Below, one piece after another: positions 1 to 7,463 of a stretch of 9,352 bases of DNA; positions within the stretch are counted from its first letter, which is position 1, and the number at the start of each line of letters is the position of its first letter. The stretch covers positions 1 through 9,352 of the forward strand of contig JAUUYV010000034.1 in NCBI GenBank assembly GCA_030590275.1, given 5' to 3'. The DNA comes from Porticoccaceae bacterium (GTDB lineage: Bacteria > Pseudomonadota > Gammaproteobacteria > Pseudomonadales > Porticoccaceae). A model generated the notes under the pieces. That model saw only the letters and a program-made list of their open reading frames with translations. It had not been told where the DNA came from and did no database searches. The position numbers and the translations under genes are program-made.

Positions 1-1
1 A

Positions 2-961
2 GGTAAACTTCAGGTTGAGCTGGCTCAGTTGCAACACGTAATGACTCGCCTGGTGCGGGGCTGGACTCACCTGGAGCGGCAGAAGGGTGGTATTGGTTTG
101 CGAGGCCCGGGTGAAACTCAGCTGGAGACCGATCGACGTCTAATTCGAGCGCGCATTGTTCATCTTCGCAAGCGTCTGGAAAAAGTCCGTCGGCAACGGG
201 ATCTGGGTCGGCGTTCTCGGCGACGTAACGAGGTGCCAACAATTTCGCTGGCGGGTTACACCAATGCGGGTAAGTCCACTTTGTTTAATGGTCTTACCCA
301 GGCAGGTGTGGTGGTGGAAGATAAACTGTTTGCTACCCTGGATCCAACCATGCGACGCCTGGACATTCCCGGTGTCGGGCCAACGGTTGTCGCTGATACC
401 GTGGGTTTTGTCCAACATCTACCCCACCAGTTGGTCGATGCTTTTCGTGCGACTCTGGAAGAAGCAGCTAATGCCGATTTATTGTTGCATGTCATTGATG
501 CGGCCAGTGATAGCATTGCCGACAACATCATCTGTGTTGCCGAGGTGCTGGAGCAAATTGGCGCAGCCGAGGTACCGGTACTTAAAGTCTATAACAAGAT
601 TGATTTGCTGGCCGGGGCTGAGTCCCGCATCGACCGCGATGCCGAAGGTAAGCCGATAGCGGTGTGGCTATCGGCGCAAGTTGGTCTCGGTATGCAACTG
701 CTGCTGGAAGCCATCGCCGAATTGATAAGCGGAGAACTCATTGTCGACACTTATCATCTGAAACCTGAGGAGGCCAGGTTGCGCGCGCGGTTTCATCAAT
801 TGGGGGGTGTTGTTAATGAACGTCCAGCTCGAGATGGTGGTACCATTATGGAAGTTCGGATGCCGGTGTCAGAATTACGCCGCCTGCTCAGGCACGAAGG
901 GCTTGGTGACGCACATATGATCCATGCGGCAAAAGCCGTAGCCAGTATGGAACCCATGTAG
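2..961 (+). CDS. hflX: GTPase HflX, 5' end missing (C-terminal 319 residues)
   Basis: HflX is a cytoplasmic GTPase that binds the 50S subunit and splits stalled or heat-damaged ribosomes. The frame is open from base 2, so the gene starts left of the window; by comparison with the E. coli protein (about 426 residues) roughly 110 N-terminal residues are missing. The visible part starts in the HflX-specific domain with the family signature GGIGLRGPGETQLETDRR, then a basic coiled segment, then the G domain: P-loop GYTNAGKST (254-280), G3 DTVGF (395-409), G4 NKID (593-604) and G5 SA (671-676). All nucleotide-binding motifs are intact. A short C-terminal domain ends at TAG 959-961. No methionine near the left edge should be taken as the start, because homologous sequence continues upstream of it. 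It leads the hflX-hflK-hflC-DUF2065-hisZ-purA cluster; hfq would be expected just upstream, but this cannot be seen. Confidence 0.96.
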   Translation, partial: GKLQVELAQLQHVMTRLVRGWTHLERQKGGIGLRGPGETQLETDRRLIRARIVHLRKRLEKVRRQRDLGRRSRRRNEVPTISLAGYTNAGKSTLFNGLTQAGVVVEDKLFATLDPTMRRLDIPGVGPTVVADTVGFVQHLPHQLVDAFRATLEEAANADLLLHVIDAASDSIADNIICVAEVLEQIGAAEVPVLKVYNKIDLLAGAESRIDRDAEGKPIAVWLSAQVGLGMQLLLEAIAELISGELIVDTYHLKPEEARLRARFHQLGGVVNERPARDGGTIMEVRMPVSELRRLLRHEGLGDAHMIHAAKAVASMEPM

Positions 962-1141
962 TTTGTTATAAATATGGGCTATTTTATAGAGCATCAAAAA
1001 GAATCGCAGATACAAGAATTGCAGTAATAAGAATGTATGGGGCAGTAATAAAAAGGCAGTAGGGCTTATAGACCAATCTGCTAATCAACAACGTAATCAA
1101 CAACGGGGCCGAAGTTAGCCCTAAAGTAACTGGAGTTATTG
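962..1141. repeat. hflX-hflK spacer with short direct repeats
   Basis: This 180-base AT-rich spacer holds several imperfect or exact direct repeats. TAATCAACAACG occurs twice in perfect tandem (1082-1093 and 1094-1105). GCAGTAATAA occurs at 1021-1030 and 1042-1051. The 15-base units at 1001-1015 and 1016-1030 are related (GAATcGCAGatA.AA against GAATtGCAGtaAtAA). Near the hflX stop there is a weak promoter-like pair, TTGTTA (963-968) and TATAGA (985-990) with a 16-base gap, which might give hflK its own transcript. I see no T-tailed terminator and no convincing small gene here. The repeats are seen directly; the promoter is a guess. Confidence 0.6.
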
Positions 1142-2281
1142 ATGGCCTGGAATGAACCTGGCGGCGGTGGCCGCGATCCCTGGGGTGGTGGTAATGGTAA
1201 TACACCTCCCGACCTGGACGCAGTATTAAAGCGTTTTATGGAAAAATATGGCCGCTTCTTTGGAGCCGGTGGTGGTGGGGAAGGCCCAAGTAGTTCGCTG
1301 ATATCTCTGGTCCTTGTGGGTCTGGTCGTGCTTTGGGCATTGTCGGGGATCTACCAGGTCGATACCAAAGAGCAGGTAGTGGTGCTGCGTTTTGGTGAAT
1401 TCCACGAGGTGAAAGCCGATGGTTTACAGTGGAATCCTACGTTTATCGACAAGATGTATAAGGTCGACGTGACCCAGGAGCGTCGTCATCAGACCGAGAT
1501 TCGTAACGAGATGTTGACCGGCGATGAAAATATCGTCGAGTTGCCATTGACAGTGCAATATAACGTTAAAAACGTAAAAGACTTTGTGCTCAAGGTTAAA
1601 GATCCTGAGGTAACCTTGAACGATGCCACCGACAGCGCTCTGCGCCATGTGGTGGGTAGCGTCAAGCTTAATGACGTGATTTCCACGGGCCGTAGTGAGT
1701 TGAGCGCAGAGGTTGAGAAGCGCCTGCAGGAATATCTTGATCTTTACGGTACCGGCCTTAATGTCGTTAAAGTGAATATTCAGGGTGCACAACCTCCGAC
1801 CGCGGTGAAGGCCGCTTATGATGATGTGATTAAAGCTCGCGAGGATCGGGAGCGTGTCATTGAGGAGGCTAAATCCTATGCTAATGGCGTGGTGCCTGAG
1901 GCCCGTGGTAAGGCACAACGGGTGAAGGCAGAAGCTGAGGCCTACAAGGAACAGGTGGTTGCCGAAGCCGAAGGTGAAACTGAGCGTTTTGAAGCACTGT
2001 TGGCGGAATACCAAAAGGCACCGGAGGTGACCCGGGAACGCCTGTATTTGCAATCTATGCAGGAGCTTATGACCAGCACTTCCAAAGTGATGGTCGATGT
2101 GGAGGGCGGGGACAACGTCATGTATTTACCCCTCGACAGAATGGGCCAGTCAGCGTCCGAGCCACGGGCTCAAATCAGTACGGTTGGTTTGACTCAGGGC
2201 GAGCTGGACCAAATTGTGCGTCGAGTCTCCGAAACTCTGAGCCAGCAAATCTCCACTAGTCAAAAGCGGGGAGTGCGCTAA
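1142..2281 (+). CDS. hflK: FtsH-associated membrane protein HflK (SPFH/band 7)
   Basis: HflK and HflC form a large inner-membrane cage around the AAA protease FtsH and modulate its degradation of membrane proteins; the bulk of HflK lies in the periplasm. The ATG at 1142 is chosen over the TTG three bases earlier: it gives the family N-terminus MAWNEPG and has GGAG (1132-1135) six bases upstream. The 379-residue product has a glycine-rich, PW-containing cytoplasmic N-terminus (about 1-50), one transmembrane helix (about 52-70), the SPFH domain starting at YQVDTKEQVVVLRFG, then an alanine/glutamate-rich coiled coil (about 230-300) with many EAE/KAEAEA segments, and a polar tail. It is shorter than E. 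coli HflK (419), mostly in the glycine-rich N-terminus. The TAA overlaps the hflC ATG by one base (TAATG), which suggests translational coupling and fixed stoichiometry. Confidence 0.97.
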   Translation: MAWNEPGGGGRDPWGGGNGNTPPDLDAVLKRFMEKYGRFFGAGGGGEGPSSSLISLVLVGLVVLWALSGIYQVDTKEQVVVLRFGEFHEVKADGLQWNPTFIDKMYKVDVTQERRHQTEIRNEMLTGDENIVELPLTVQYNVKNVKDFVLKVKDPEVTLNDATDSALRHVVGSVKLNDVISTGRSELSAEVEKRLQEYLDLYGTGLNVVKVNIQGAQPPTAVKAAYDDVIKAREDRERVIEEAKSYANGVVPEARGKAQRVKAEAEAYKEQVVAEAEGETERFEALLAEYQKAPEVTRERLYLQSMQELMTSTSKVMVDVEGGDNVMYLPLDRMGQSASEPRAQISTVGLTQGELDQIVRRVSETLSQQISTSQKRGVR

Positions 2282-3156
2282 TGAACGGGAAACAAAAACT
2301 GGTTTTGGTACTAGTAGGCCTTGTGCTGATGGTAGCTTCAAATTTTCTGTTTGTGGTTAAGGAAACCGAGCGCGCTATCAAGCTGGAATTTCGTCGCATT
2401 GTTGATGCAGATATTGCTCCTGGCCTGCATTGGCGGGTGCCTTTCATGCATAAAATCCGAAAATTTGATGGGCGCGTGTTGACGGTAGATGCTCAGCCGG
2501 AAAGCTTTTTTACCGTAGAGGGTAAGCGCTTGATTGTGGATTCCTATGCTAAATGGCGCATCGTTGATGTTCAGGCCTACTACAAGGCTATCGGTGGGGT
2601 AGAGAGCGTGGCGGTGAATCGTTTAGCCGACCGAATTAACGATGGTCTTCGTGATCAGTTTGGTAACAGAACGTTACACGAGGTGGTGTCCGGTAGCCGG
2701 GACGAATTAATGCATGAGATTACTGTGGAGCTCAATGAGACCGTGAGGGAATCCCTCGGCGTGGAAATCATCGATGTACGAGTAAAGCGAATCGATTTAC
2801 CTCAGACCTTAAGTGTTGATGTGTATCGAAGAATGACCGCGGAGCGGGAGAAGGAAGCCAAGGAAATTCGTGCCATGGGTCGGGAATCCGCCGAAAAAAT
2901 CCGTGCTGAAGCCGACCGTCAGGTGACGGTGATTAAAGCGAATGCCTACCGCGACTCCGAGAAGCTTCGTGGTGACGGTGATGCAATTGCAGCGTCGACG
3001 TATGCGGCAGCATTCACCAAGGATGCCGAGTTTTATTCCTTTACCCGTAGCCTAAAAGCCTATCGAGAATCTTTTTCTACCGGGGATATGATGGTGATCA
3101 AGCCAGATAGTGATTACTTCCGCTACCTGAAAGACCGACGGGGCAAGCAAGAGTAA
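2281..3156 (+). CDS. hflC: FtsH-associated membrane protein HflC (SPFH/band 7)
   Basis: This is the partner of HflK in the FtsH-HflKC membrane complex. The 291-residue product opens with a single signal-anchor helix (about residues 6-26, KLVLVLVGLVLMVASNF), then the SPFH domain (FVVKETERAIKLEF, APGLHWRVPF), with the family segments VDSYAKWRIVD and RIDLPQ. A charged coiled coil follows (AEREKEAKEIRAMGRESAEKI) and a conserved C-terminal part containing DAEFYSFTRSLKAY. Its length fits the Pseudomonas-type HflC (about 290) rather than the longer E. coli form (334). The start is fixed by GGGGAG at 2268-2273, seven bases before the ATG, lying inside the end of hflK. The stop is at 3154-3156. Gene order, overlap and shared domain make the assignment secure. 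Confidence 0.97.
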   Translation: MNGKQKLVLVLVGLVLMVASNFLFVVKETERAIKLEFRRIVDADIAPGLHWRVPFMHKIRKFDGRVLTVDAQPESFFTVEGKRLIVDSYAKWRIVDVQAYYKAIGGVESVAVNRLADRINDGLRDQFGNRTLHEVVSGSRDELMHEITVELNETVRESLGVEIIDVRVKRIDLPQTLSVDVYRRMTAEREKEAKEIRAMGRESAEKIRAEADRQVTVIKANAYRDSEKLRGDGDAIAASTYAAAFTKDAEFYSFTRSLKAYRESFSTGDMMVIKPDSDYFRYLKDRRGKQE

Positions 3157-3189
3157 AGTCGTAAGGCACGCGATAATTTGACAGATTTC

Positions 3190-3375
3190 ATGTGGCAAGA
3201 CCTGGTGCGAGCACTTTGTTTGATGTTAGTGCTCGAGGGCTTGATGCCGTTTGCAGCCCCGCGATCCTGGCGGTTGGTTTTACTCAGTGCCTCCCAGTTG
3301 AATGAAAGGGTTTTGCGCATCCTGGGTCTGGCCAGTATGTTGGTCGGAGCCGGCCTCCTGTATTTAATGAAGTAA
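3190..3375 (+). CDS. DUF2065 (YjeT-like) small inner-membrane protein
   Basis: This small gene follows hflC after a 33-base gap, exactly where DUF2065 proteins sit in Pseudomonas and relatives. The 61-residue product has two predicted membrane helices (about 4-22 and 43-60) joined by a short basic loop around PRSWR. The conserved LVLEGLMPF in the first helix and LRILGLASM before the second are typical of the family; YjeT of E. coli has VLVLEGLGP at the same place. The function of the family is unknown; co-location with hflKC suggests a link to the FtsH-HflKC complex, which is inference. The ATG at 3190 matches the MWQ start common in homologues but has no good Shine-Dalgarno sequence. A TTG at 3178, with AAGG 11 bases upstream (3163-3166), would add four residues (TTG-Thr-Asp-Phe) and is a real alternative. 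Confidence 0.85.
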   Translation: MWQDLVRALCLMLVLEGLMPFAAPRSWRLVLLSASQLNERVLRILGLASMLVGAGLLYLMK

Positions 3376-3412
3376 GAAAGTAAGTCGAGTCAGAGCAGCG
3401 CACGAGTGGTTT

Positions 3413-3441
3413 GCTGACAGTGGACTTTGCTGATAGTGGAC
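3413..3441 (+). repeat. 13-bp near-perfect direct repeat covering the hisZ ribosome-binding site
   Basis: GCTGACAGTGGAC (3413-3425) and GCTGATAGTGGAC (3429-3441) differ at one base and lie 16 bases apart. The second copy carries the AGTGGA that serves as Shine-Dalgarno sequence for hisZ (six bases before the ATG at 3447); the first copy carries the same motif 16 bases further up with no start codon at the right distance. Just upstream, the end of the DUF2065 gene also has a short AAGTAAG/AAGTAAG duplication (3370-3383). The duplication is seen directly; whether it affects initiation is unknown. Confidence 0.6.
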
Positions 3442-3446
3442 AAAGA

Positions 3447-4649
3447 ATGAGTTCAAACGATCGTTGGCTATTACCGGACGGCATAGAAGATATATTGCCA
3501 AACCGGGCCTATAAAGTAGAGCGTCTACGGCGGCGACTACTCGATTTGTACCATGGTTGGGGCTACGATTTGGTAGTGCCACCGTTGGTGGAATTTACCG
3601 AATCCCTTTTTATCGGTTCTGGTTCTGGTTCCGATCTGGATCTAATGACCTTTAAAGTTACCGACCAGCTTAGTGGTCGGATGATGGGGGTGCGCGCCGA
3701 TATGACTCCACAGGTGGCGCGTATGGATGCACATAGCCTGGGTAGAGATAACCCGAGTCGTTTTTGTTACGCGGGTCAGGTGCTGTATACCAAGCCTCGA
3801 AGCGCACTGGAATCCCGTTCACCGGTTCAGGTTGGGGCGGAATTATTTGGTGAAGCAGGCCTCGAAGCGGATCGAGAAGTGATTCGTTTGCTGGTGGAAT
3901 CGCTTGCCCTGGCTGGTGTAGAAACAGTTTGTCTCGACCTTGGTCACGTCGGTATTTATCGCGGGATTGAACAAGCACTCAATATTGATGATGCTCGCAA
4001 AACCGAATTGTTTAATTTGATACAGCAAAAAGATGCTTCGCTGCCGGAGTGGATTGCTGAACATATCAGTGATAGCGCGATGGCTGATGTTCTGGTGGCG
4101 TTGCCTAATTTGTGTGGCGATGTTACGGTGCTGAGCAGGGCTGAGATGCTTTTTTCCAGCTTGCCAGATAGCGTTTGCGGGGCATTGGACGACCTTTCTA
4201 AAGTGGTAAATACTCTCCAGCAAGATTGCCCCCAGGTTAAAATATTTCTCGACCTGGGGGAATTACGGGCTTATCACTACCACACGGGTATCGTGTTTGC
4301 CGCTTATAGTCTGGATAGTCCGGTGGCGCTGGGTCACGGTGGGCGTTATGACCACATTGGGGAACAGTTTGGTCGAGCTCGGCCTGCGACGGGCTTCGGT
4401 CTCGACCTCGGTTTTCTGACAGATTTGATTGATGGCGCAGAACCAGTTGAAGCAGGTAATTATGCGCCAGCGCTAAGTGGCCAACAGGGCGAATTTGATT
4501 TGGAATTACAGGCCAGCCTGGGAACCATGGTGGCTGAACTTCGTTTATCCGGTCAGCGAGTAGTCTGTGGTTTTCCTGGTCAGCAGCCAAATTACAGTGA
4601 GCTCTACTGTGACAGGATATTAGTGTCAGGGGATGATGGCTTTAAGGTT

Positions 4650-4667
<18 letters not shown>
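3447..4667 (+). CDS. hisZ: ATP phosphoribosyltransferase regulatory subunit HisZ
   Basis: HisZ is a catalytically dead paralogue of histidyl-tRNA synthetase that binds short-form HisG to make the hetero-octameric ATP phosphoribosyltransferase, first enzyme of histidine synthesis, and passes on histidine feedback. The 406-residue product starts with MSSNDRWLLPDGIEDILP, the usual HisZ opening. GVRADMTPQVAR (81-92) replaces the HisRS motif 2 region, QVGAELFG is at 128-135, LDLGELRAYHYHTG near 268 replaces the HisRS histidine-binding signature, and GGRYDHIGEQFG near 297 corresponds to motif 3. The tRNA anticodon-binding domain is absent, as expected. The ATG at 3447 is preferred over a TTG at 3411 because it fits homologues and has AGTGGA at 3435-3440. 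HisG is not in the window, as in Pseudomonas, where hisZ sits with purA. The last codons (DAITD) are the first unit of a 15-bp repeat that continues past the stop. Confidence 0.95.
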
Positions 4668-6055
<1,388 letters not shown>

Positions 6056-6069
6056 GGCTAAGGGTAAAG

Positions 6070-6093
6070 CGGCTCTGGATAAATCCAGAGCCG
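6070..6093 (+). terminator. Strong hairpin after purA, likely transcription terminator
   Basis: CGGCTCTGGA (6070-6079), loop TAAA, TCCAGAGCCG (6084-6093) form a perfect 10-bp GC-rich stem, 14 bases after the purA stop. The downstream tract (TGTGTTG) is not a clean T run, so termination may be partial or Rho-assisted, or the hairpin may mainly stabilise the 3' end of the mRNA. Position at the end of the cluster supports a terminator. Confidence 0.65.
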
Positions 6094-6311
6094 TGTGTTG
6101 AGACCTTTGAATATAAAAAAAGAATAGGCACGATAATTAGATCTACTTTTCTAAGCGTTAACTAGTTAGAAATATAAAATACCCCTACATTTTGTCGATA
6201 TGCTTTAAGCGAGTAGACTGGAAAGTGGTTTTCGTAAGCAACTTGACAGCCTGTTTGTAGCGGCATTAGTCTGGGCCTCCACGGGTAAAAATAATTAATA
6301 AAGGTGATCCA
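6094..6311 (+). promoter_or_regulatory. AT-rich upstream region of the alcohol dehydrogenase with candidate promoter and operator
   Basis: No gene or RNA is recognisable in this 218-base stretch. It holds an inverted repeat TTTCTAA-N11-TTAGAAA (6148-6172), with a perfect inner palindrome TAACTAGTTA (6159-6168), followed at once by TATAAA (6173-6178), which could be a -10 element overlapped by an operator. A second candidate is a perfect -35 TTGACA at 6243-6248, but the bases 17 downstream (TTAGTC) are a poor -10. The dehydrogenase ribosome-binding site AAGGTGAT (6301-6308) is close to the 16S rRNA complement. Which promoter is used cannot be decided from sequence. Confidence 0.4.
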
Positions 6312-7367
6312 ATGAAAGCAGCAGTTCTCGAAGCATTTAAATCTCCAATGGTTATTCACCAAAACTGGGAGGAGCCTAAGTGCGGCCCTGAAGATGTCAT
6401 TATTAAGGTAGCTGCCAATGGAGTGTGTCGAAGTGATTGGCACGTTTGTGTAGGTGACTGGGATTGGTTGGGTTTACAGCCTGAACTGCCTCAGGTAATA
6501 GGACACGAGTTTGTGGGTGAAATTGCAGAAGTTGGTGCTCAGGTCACACGTTACAAAGTGGGTGATCGGGTGGTCTGCCCCTTTAACCTGGGTTGTGGCG
6601 CTTGCGAATACTGCCAGGGTGGCCATCAAAATACCTGTGCTGAGGCGGTGTTGGCGGGTTTTGGTACCTCCGGTGGTTATGGTGAGTACGCCCAAATTGT
6701 TAAAGCAGATCTGAATCTTGTGGCTTTGCCCGAATCGGTGCCTTTTGTCGAGGCTGCGGGCATGGGATGTCGGTTTATGACTTCATTTCACGGCATTGTC
6801 GACCAGGCCAGGGTTACCGCTGGTGAGTGGGTGGCGATTCACGGTTGTGGCGGCATTGGTCTTGCGGCAACCCAAATAGCCAATGCCCTGGGCGCCAACG
6901 TGATAGCTGTCGATATCAACGACAAGAGCCTGGAGATCGCTCGAAAAATGGGGGCGGTACATACCATTAACGCAGGCAGTGGTGATCCCGCAGCGGCGAT
7001 ACAGGAATACACTAAGGGTGGTGTAGACGTGTCAGTGGATGCTCTGGGTATTGCCACCACCTGTTTAAATTCGATTTTAAGTTTAAAAAAACGGGGCCGT
7101 CATTTGCAAATTGGTTTAACTACGCAAAATGAAAAAGGTTTTGTTTCTCTGCCCGTGGATATGATTGTGGCGATGGAACTACAAATCATCGGCACCATTG
7201 GCATGCAGCCGAGGCGTTATAGCTCGATGCTGAACATGGTGCAATCGGGAAAACTCCGGCCGGGAGAGATGGTTACCAACGTCATTCCAGTGGAAGAGGT
7301 GTCGGGTGTGATTGACTCCATGGGCAGCTACGGCACGGTGGGTACTACGGTGGTCAGCTGGGAGTAA
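6312..7367 (+). CDS. Zinc-dependent alcohol dehydrogenase, medium-chain (MDR) family
   Basis: This is a cytoplasmic NAD(H)-dependent medium-chain alcohol dehydrogenase of 351 residues with all zinc sites present. Catalytic zinc ligands are Cys39 (NGVCRSDWH), His65-Glu66 (IGHEFVGE) and Cys153 (GMGCRF). The structural zinc lobe has Cys95, Cys98, Cys101 and Cys109 (GCGACEYCQGG...C). The Rossmann fold has HGCGGIGL (177-184), and Asp201 at the end of the second strand (VIAVD) points to NAD rather than NADP. The sequence closely resembles the Zn_ADH6-like subgroup (VSVDALGI, LKKRGRHLQIGL). The true alcohol substrate is unknown. The ATG at 6312 has a near-consensus Shine-Dalgarno (6301-6308). It stands alone on + between the purA hairpin and a convergent LLM oxidoreductase, so it is probably its own transcription unit. 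In Pseudomonas, rnr is typical in this position. Confidence 0.92.
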   Translation: MKAAVLEAFKSPMVIHQNWEEPKCGPEDVIIKVAANGVCRSDWHVCVGDWDWLGLQPELPQVIGHEFVGEIAEVGAQVTRYKVGDRVVCPFNLGCGACEYCQGGHQNTCAEAVLAGFGTSGGYGEYAQIVKADLNLVALPESVPFVEAAGMGCRFMTSFHGIVDQARVTAGEWVAIHGCGGIGLAATQIANALGANVIAVDINDKSLEIARKMGAVHTINAGSGDPAAAIQEYTKGGVDVSVDALGIATTCLNSILSLKKRGRHLQIGLTTQNEKGFVSLPVDMIVAMELQIIGTIGMQPRRYSSMLNMVQSGKLRPGEMVTNVIPVEEVSGVIDSMGSYGTVGTTVVSWE

Positions 7368-7383
7368 TTTCAGCCATTAAGTA

Positions 7384-7407
7384 TAGATAGGTAGGTAGAT
7401 AGATAGA
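7384..7407. repeat. Tetranucleotide microsatellite (TAGR)6
   Basis: Six contiguous four-base units TAGA, TAGG, TAGG, TAGA, TAGA, TAGA lie in the 67-base gap between two convergent genes. Such perfect-phase tetranucleotide tracts are uncommon in bacterial chromosomes outside phase-variable loci. Here it is not in a promoter or coding start, so a phase-variation role is unlikely; it lies in the 3' untranslated region of both transcripts. Confidence 0.75.
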
Positions 7408-7416
7408 GCGGAGCAG

Positions 7417-7463
7417 CTAAATTTACCAGGGTTTTTACTCCACGGAAAACCCGGTAAATTTAG
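7417..7463 (+). terminator. Long inverted repeat/terminator between convergent genes, overlapping the LLM gene's 3' end
   Basis: CTAAATTTACC-A-GGGTTTT (7417-7435) pairs with AAAACCCGGTAAATTTAG (7446-7463): an 18-bp stem with one bulged A and a 10-base loop. On + it is followed, after six bases, by seven T (7470-7476), so it should terminate the alcohol dehydrogenase transcript. On - there is no T run after the stem, so it may act there only as a stabilising hairpin. The right arm encodes the last residues of the LLM oxidoreductase (KFTGFS), and the loop contains most of its final codons. Confidence 0.75.

Noticed and set aside
652..675. Perfect 9-bp hairpin (arms GCCGATAGC/GCTATCGGC, 6-base loop) inside hflX over the G5 motif.
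   Set aside because: It has no T tract and lies in conserved coding sequence. By a simple count about 0.4 such hairpins are expected by chance in a window of this length, so it is not good evidence of an element.
984..1205. Open frame on the - strand across the hflX-hflK spacer (73 codons).
   Set aside because: It extends into the start of hflK on the opposite strand, has no ribosome-binding site and a composition dictated by the AT-rich repeats; no recognisable protein.
1424..2053. Long open frame (209 codons) on the - strand opposite hflK.
   Set aside because: It is fully contained in hflK, which is secure by homology, and its product resembles no family; a shadow frame caused by codon bias.
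4229..4260. Perfect 9-bp GC-rich hairpin (CCCCCAGGT/ACCTGGGGG) inside hisZ.
   Set aside because: The right arm encodes the conserved LDLGE segment and there is no T run after it; the large 14-base loop makes it ordinary by chance.
3843..4590. Two - strand open frames of over 100 codons opposite hisZ.
   Set aside because: Both lie within the secure hisZ gene and show no motifs or start signals.
6056..6311. Possible tRNA or small RNA after purA.
   Set aside because: No cloverleaf, no tRNA T-loop consensus and no RNA family was recognisable beyond the terminator-like hairpin.
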